Source of the DNA: Cyathus striatus
Lineage: Eukaryota > Basidiomycota > Agaricomycetes > Agaricales > Nidulariaceae
Direction: 5' to 3'
NCBI GenBank assembly: GCA_025738555.1
Contig: JAOVFP010000005.1
Coordinates: 4,154,001-4,218,000, forward strand
Length of the DNA: 64,000 nucleotides
The position numbers were made by a program, and so were the translations under genes. Shown here in pieces: positions 58,991 through 64,000 of the stretch. Numbering within the stretch: position 1 is the first letter of the stretch; every line of letters starts with the position of its first letter. Under the pieces are notes generated by a model. It worked only from the letters and a program-made list of their open reading frames with translations, was not told the DNA's origin and ran no database searches.

Positions 58991-60859
58991 CTAAGTGAAA
59001 AGCTTGTCATATCGGTTCAAGCATGAATACCATTCGTAATCTAGGGAAAAGATAAGTAGTGAATACCACAACTTATACTAACATACATACCAAAATTTTG
59101 GCTACTATCACACCAACATTTTCCTCGCTTATGAGCCTCTCCTTGTGGACAATGTTGGAAAGGTTCATGGCGATAACCGATATCATTGAAGAAATGCTGA
59201 CACGCAATCAATATTCAAAATCTCGGGAAATGATATAGAGCTTACAATTTGGTCCTTTCTGGCAAACAATGCTGCTCCAATACTATGAACAGGGGCATCA
59301 CCCCACCTCTAAAAATAAATTGGTCAGAGGATTCTTTCAAACGACACATATACGTACCTCGTAGTAGAATCCACCTTTCTCATCCAGGAAATCAAAGAAT
59401 TTTGAATATGCTTCTCCTCTCCATAAATCAAGATCGCCGATCTCAAAATTACTCCAGACTATTTGAAACCTTAAGAGTTATGCCGACGGACTGTTATGAA
59501 TGACTTACAATGACAACGATTATAAGTCTCTCCGCTATCATCAGAAAGGAATGCCATTGCATTATCGGGAGATACCAAATCCGGGTTACCATGAATAAAT
59601 TCTAGAATCCATGAATGAATGCGACCATATTTCATGAACGAGAAACAGACCTTTGACAGTATTCCATAATGTAGGGATGGTCGCTTCGTATTCATATAAA
59701 GATACGGTGAACCCTATAATTATTTAACATAATGTCGGCATCTCAAGCATCGTCGGCGTACCGTAAACCTTCTTTTCATCTTGCATGATCAAGAATGGGT
59801 CGTAGTCAAGGTCGCAGAAAAACTTCACATCCGGTCTACGGAATGATTCCATAAAGCTCTTTCCCGATGATACAATAAAATGACCTCTCACTCAACACTG
59901 AAAAACACGTTAATTAAAACGAGTCTCAACTGTAATAAAGCACAGTACACTCACCGCCAGTAGTACTTGTAAGGTTTCAGAAGTTCGTGCCTGTAAAAAA
60001 ACTGTTTTTTTGCGTCAAACCATGTTTAATTCGGCTCAATGTTTAATATGTACATACCCCAGAATTGAAACGACACATGTTGCGGTATCTAGGGGTTGTT
60101 AGAATATAAGTATCTTGGCTTTGAACAGCACACACGGGACGCTTCCTATGGAGCAACTATATTAGAATGTACATGGTAATGGAAAAGTATCACGTACCTC
60201 CATAAATGACATTGTCTTTCACCATTTTGGCACGTGCATCCGAAGCTCTCGTTTCGTTAATCCAGGACGGCTGATGCCAGTCGTCAGGAGGAATTACACC
60301 AAATTGAACCTGCCCGTCCGTGAGTTCGGAAACGCGACTGCGGAAAGACCACAATGAGCAACGATTCACAGATGAACAAAAGAAGGCCTACTTCTTGAAT
60401 TGGTCATTGAATGGCTCATCATTCAAGAAAACATATGGATATTGAAACTTCTTGTTAAATCTATCCTCCATTTGCTTCATGCTGCTCACAACGCCATTCA
60501 AATCTCCGTTTCGCGCTGAATTATGCTTGGACTGTGAGCTTCTATTCCACATGCAATTAACCTACTAACCAAGCATGACGATTGCTGCATTAGCCTTCCG
60601 CCCTTGAGGTGAGGGAAGGTTGTCAGGAATATGATATTCATCTGGTATGGGAGTTTTATATGGAGGTACGTTTCCGGATCCAATTATATGATCTTTAATA
60701 TTTGAAAGAGATGTGGCTCGTCCGTAGGCTTCATGGGTGATAGTCAGAATATAATGCAAAGATATCTAAGACTGAACTGAGAGTTAGTTGGCGGTGGTGA
60801 GTGAAGAAACGTACCAATATGAATACTGCAAGGATTGCGTAGCGAACTGTTGTATTCAT
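58991..60859 (-). CDS. Alpha-1,2-mannosyltransferase, KRE2/KTR (GT15) family, copy 1
   Basis: A type II Golgi membrane enzyme that adds mannose from GDP-mannose to O- and N-linked glycans. The start MNTTVRYAILAVFILISLHY gives a short cytoplasmic tail and a signal anchor. A stem (NIKDHIIGSGNVPPYKTPIP) and the GT15 catalytic domain follow. Conserved blocks are YPYVFLNDEPF, YRNMCRFNSG, HELLKPYKYYW-RVEPDVKFFCDLDYDPF, VSLYEYEATIPTLW, HFWSNFEIGDLDLWRGEAY, RWGDAPVHSIGAALF and YRHEPFQHCP. It ends DYEWYSCLNRYDKLFT (stop 58993-58991). Every junction reads in frame, with many short introns, and a 6-base microexon (59897-59892) encodes part of R-V-E-P. A paralogue lies just upstream in the same direction. 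Confidence 0.93.
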
Positions 60860-61384
60860 TTTGGGATGCCAGGGTAGTAGTACGACTAGTACTCCGTCCA
60901 GCAGCCTCAAGCTCCAATGCGGTGTAAGTGCCTTGAGCGTGTCTGCTCAGAAGTTACATAGACCTGATATAAACCTGATATTTTAGTAAGTATAATTTAC
61001 TTACCAAGCGTCCCCCAGACAAAAGCACTTGGGTGTCGGTTTGGTGTCGGTAGTAGATAAGTAGTTGAAAGGACTTGTTTGACTCCTCAAAATGACAGCG
61101 GCGATGTAACTTGTGACATGTGATCAATGTCATTGTCTGTGGTGCCGCAACGAGACACGTGTACAGTTGCTTGCGGCAGCCTGAGCCCAAGTTGGCTTTG
61201 AACCACTTCTTGTAAGTATTGCCATTTGGAAGTTGGTCACCATGCCAACTGCCTGAGACTTGTACTTAATCATAAGCCATACAAATTGTAGTAGTGTCTT
61301 GCGTTATTTTTAATATTCAATTAGGAGTTTGGTATATCGGACAACATTCTGCTCTCAGAAAACCTATGTAGTAATAATATCGAT
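60860..61384. other. Spacer between the tandem GT15 genes
   Basis: 525 bases hold the promoter of copy 1 and the 3' end of copy 2. No other gene is supported. Confidence 0.5.
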
Positions 61385-63198
61385 CTAGTGGAACAGTCGT
61401 TCATATTTCTTTATACAAGAATTTGGTGCGTAATCTTTGTAATGGAAACATCCCATTAGAATCAGCACTAGCCATTCATATTAGTATTAGAAGTACTTGC
61501 CAAATGAATCACGGGGATCACAGGCACATCGCCCCTGTGACCACGTCTCTCCTGATGGACAATGTTGGAAAGGATCGTGTCTGTAGCCTATATCACGGAA
61601 AAAGTGGATTTGATCATGACGGGCAAATAGTGAAGCAGCAATGCTATGAACTGGTGCATCCCCCCAGCGCTAGAGACGTTCAGATCAGATGTTGCAGGAA
61701 GTGAAATAAAAAATACTATAAGTACCTCATAATAAAATCCGCCTTTAGCCTCTAAGAAATCGAAAAATTTCTGATACGCTTCCCCTCTCCAAAAGTCCAT
61801 ATCGGCGATTTCGAAATTACTCCAGTCTGTAATAATGTCAAGATTAGGTCCTATAGTAAGAATGGCCACATACAGTGACAAAGGTTGTACGTTTCACCGC
61901 CGTCGTCAGATAGGAAATCCAGCGAGTTCTCTTTCTCCAGATATTGCGGGTTTTCACCAATAAATTCTGAAGTTAAAGTAAATCAATACACTTTAAACAT
62001 CAGAATGGTTCCACTACCTTTGACAGTGGACCATAATGTAGGTATTGTTGCTTGCCATTCTACCAAGGATATGGTGAAACCTAGGTAGCGATGCAGCAAC
62101 CTGTTATAATTATGGGCGAGTTAAAGTGGAGGGTTTCCATACCATAGATTTTCCCATGATCTTCCATGAAAACGAAGGGGTCGTAGTTAACATCGCAAAA
62201 AAACTTTACACTTGGCCTGTAAGCAACATGCAGTTAGCGCAAGCACATTGTGTAGACATGAGGAGTCTCACTCAACCCTAAAGCCGTAAAGTTCAGATGT
62301 AATGGCTCATAATTCAAGTGATACGTACCTCCAATAATATCGAAAAGGTTGTAGTAATTCGTGTTGAAAGAAAAACTAAGGTTGATCGTCCCAAATAAAC
62401 GATGGCTAACACAGTAAAGACAAGCTTCACGTACACCTGAGTTGAAACGGCACATATTCCTATATCTATCATTCCGAAGTTTTAGTAAAAAGATTCGTAC
62501 ATGAAATGTCAGACATACGGCACACTTCCTAAAAGAATGATCAGAATACCTGAAGGTTGACATAATGGAACGCTTACCAGCGTAAATTATTCCTTGAGCC
62601 ATCATGCTTAGCCTGCCGTTCCGCGCCCTATTTTCGTCTATCCATTCAGGTTGATACCAATGTTCCTTGGGAATCAATCCAAATGATATAGGTGCATCCG
62701 TTAACACTGTTACTCTCCTGTAGCACCGCTCCCTGTCATGTTAATGAATGTCGATAATATTAAGGCGCATACTTTTTAAAATCCTCCGTGAAAGGTTCGT
62801 CGTTAAGCAGCACCCATGGATATTTGTACTTCCTGTTAAAGCGGTCTTCCATCTGCTGTATGCTTGTTATCACCCCACTTAGATCGTTATCCCTACACAA
62901 GAAAACAAATGTTGCATTTGCTCGACGATCCGAAGTGGTCTCGTCCACCGTATCGGGTGAAAGATGGGTGTATTCTGGAGTTGCATTCTTATTAAAGGTT
63001 TGCTGGACTTGTGCATTTAGATGCGAAAGCGATGAGATACGACTATAATCCTTGTGCACGAGACTTAGGATAATGTGAAAACAAAGCTACGGAACAGCAG
63101 ACGTAAGGCGCATTGCAAGAGAGGAAGGGATGACATGGATGGCACACACTCACCACGACAATGAGTAGAAAGAAAACCGCTCGAACAGAAGGCAACAT
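61385..63198 (-). CDS. Alpha-1,2-mannosyltransferase, KRE2/KTR (GT15) family, copy 2
   Basis: A tandem paralogue of copy 1 with the same intron layout. The start MLPSVRAVFFLLIVV is a short signal anchor, and the second exon begins near HKDYSRISSLSHLNAQ. The catalytic domain shows YPWVLLNDEPF, APISFGLIPKEHWYQPEWID, YRNMCRFNSG, HELLQPFRYYW-RVEPSVKFFCDVNYDPF, ISLVEWQATIPTLW, WSNFEIADMDFWRGEAY, RWGDAPVHSIAASLF and GYRHDPFQHCP. It ends DYAPNSCIKKYERLFH (stop 61387-61385), reached through an intron with a GC donor (G/GCAAGT); without that splice the protein would stop earlier at GKYF. The 6-base microexon is 62277-62272. Sequence divergence from copy 1 suggests an old duplication. Confidence 0.92.
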
Positions 63199-64000
63199 CA
63201 GTGAATATACCGAACGGGACGCTGAGAGACGTATTTAAGGTCCCGCAGCTGAGAAGAGATAGCACATGGGCCAGATTCTCAATGGATGCGATTCGGTGGA
63301 GAAATGAATTCCGTCACAGTTACGATCGCAGTACCCAAAAATATCGCAAAGGAATCGTAAATAAGCATACGTCACGCTTAAAGTTAGCATCGGCACTTGC
63401 TCAACACCACATGTTTGAGGAGTGAGTTCAAGACGCTTTTAGGACAGAAGCCATTGGTCTGGGTTTTATTTTTGAGATAAAGATGTATCTATCATAGGTA
63501 CTTACATGAGGTGGACTTAGCTGCAATCGGAGCACTGGTGAATCAATCGACAGCCGATCGCGGGTTGATCGCTTCGTGCAATCGAGTTGCAAGCAGTGTT
63601 GAACGCGTTTACAAAGAGCAGTGCTCAGTAAAGTGGCTTAGTTTTGGAAATTGAACGTTGTGCTGGCTAGTTCAAAGTGCTTTCGACCGTCGAACGGTGA
63701 TACTATTCAAATTATGGAATGGGGCTGCGGAATAGCGATGGGCTGGAGGTGGATCGTATGGAGAAAAGGAAGCAGGCCCGCAGCTATGGGTCTCTGAACG
63801 ATATATGTAGATACCTGGTTAGCTGGGTCCTGGTCAGTACTTGATCCCGATGGTTCGCAGTGAAGCGCTCACTGGCAGCTGCGGACTCGGAGTCGGTATC
63901 TCGCATGTCACATGTCACGCGTATGGAAAGAACAACACATGACGTGGTGACACAGTAACACAAGCGTGACACTCACGGTCGCGTTCGGAGGATATTTACT
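63199..64000. other. Upstream of GT15 copy 2
   Basis: CpG-containing host-like sequence. It should hold the GT15 copy 2 promoter. A plus-strand open frame of 74 codons (63201-63425) and a minus one at 63784-63972 have no recognisable domain. Any gene beyond is cut by the window end. Confidence 0.4.

Noticed and set aside
61488..61500. Stop codon after GKYF as the end of GT15 copy 2
   Set aside because: A GC-donor intron leads to a final exon (DYAPNSCIKKYERLFH) that matches the end of the paralogue.
63201..63425. Plus-strand open frame of 74 codons beyond GT15 copy 2
   Set aside because: Overlaps the promoter of the minus-strand gene and has no recognisable content.

Overview
The window is nuclear DNA of a filamentous fungus, almost certainly an Agaricomycete-type basidiomycete. 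The host genes carry many short introns (about 49-62 bases, GT/AG with a few GC/AG) and sit close together. Their proteins are ordinary fungal housekeeping families, and the repeats are LTR retrotransposons, hAT elements and Tc1/IS630-like DDE transposons of the kind common in mushroom genomes. No rRNA, tRNA gene or CRISPR was found.

Layout: (1) 1-8.3 kb is transposon debris: a hAT-like element with GGGTA-rich ends (214 to about 2485) containing a minisatellite and a nested PIF/Harbinger-type MITE (1944-2462), then a DDE transposon with 36-bp terminal inverted repeats and a broken transposase (4117-7950). (2) 8.4-22.4 kb is a gene block: mitotic kinesin-5 (-), the elongation factor ELF1 (+), conventional kinesin-1 (+), a TA-flanked MITE, and a PUF3/Pumilio RNA-binding protein (+). 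(3) 22.9-47.8 kb is a nested transposon island of about 25 kb: a broken hAT transposase (-), a non-autonomous hAT with a giant palindrome (exact 8-bp target duplication), a solo LTR (exact 5-bp duplication), a SINE-like sequence, a second DDE transposase relic, a Gypsy element (+) cut by a second Gypsy element (-), a ~165-bp tandem array, and a hAT (8-bp duplication) that itself holds a smaller hAT (8-bp duplication). (4) 48.5-63.2 kb is a second gene block: SEC16 (+), OST3/OST6 (-), PIK1-type phosphatidylinositol 4-kinase (+), and two tandem GT15 alpha-mannosyltransferases (-).

The second gene block has a common theme: SEC16 organises ER exit sites, OST3/6 is a subunit of the N-glycosylation complex in the ER, PIK1 makes PI4P at the Golgi, and GT15 enzymes extend mannose chains in the Golgi. 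All four act in the secretory and glycosylation pathway. OST3 and PIK1 start codons are only 152 bases apart, so they must share a bidirectional promoter. In the first block, kinesin-5 and ELF1 also diverge from one shared 333-base region.

The most notable observations are: a nested insertion history that can be read from exact target-site duplications and from restoration of the interrupted reading frames; a roughly 715-bp palindrome inside a non-autonomous hAT; four microexons (6, 6, 8 and 11 bases), two of them at the same catalytic motif in the tandem GT15 paralogues; three GC-AG introns; and a PUF domain whose eight recognition triplets spell UGUAUAUA. All gene models were built by eye; the kinesin, ELF1, PUF, SEC16, OST3 and PIK1 models close in frame over every exon.
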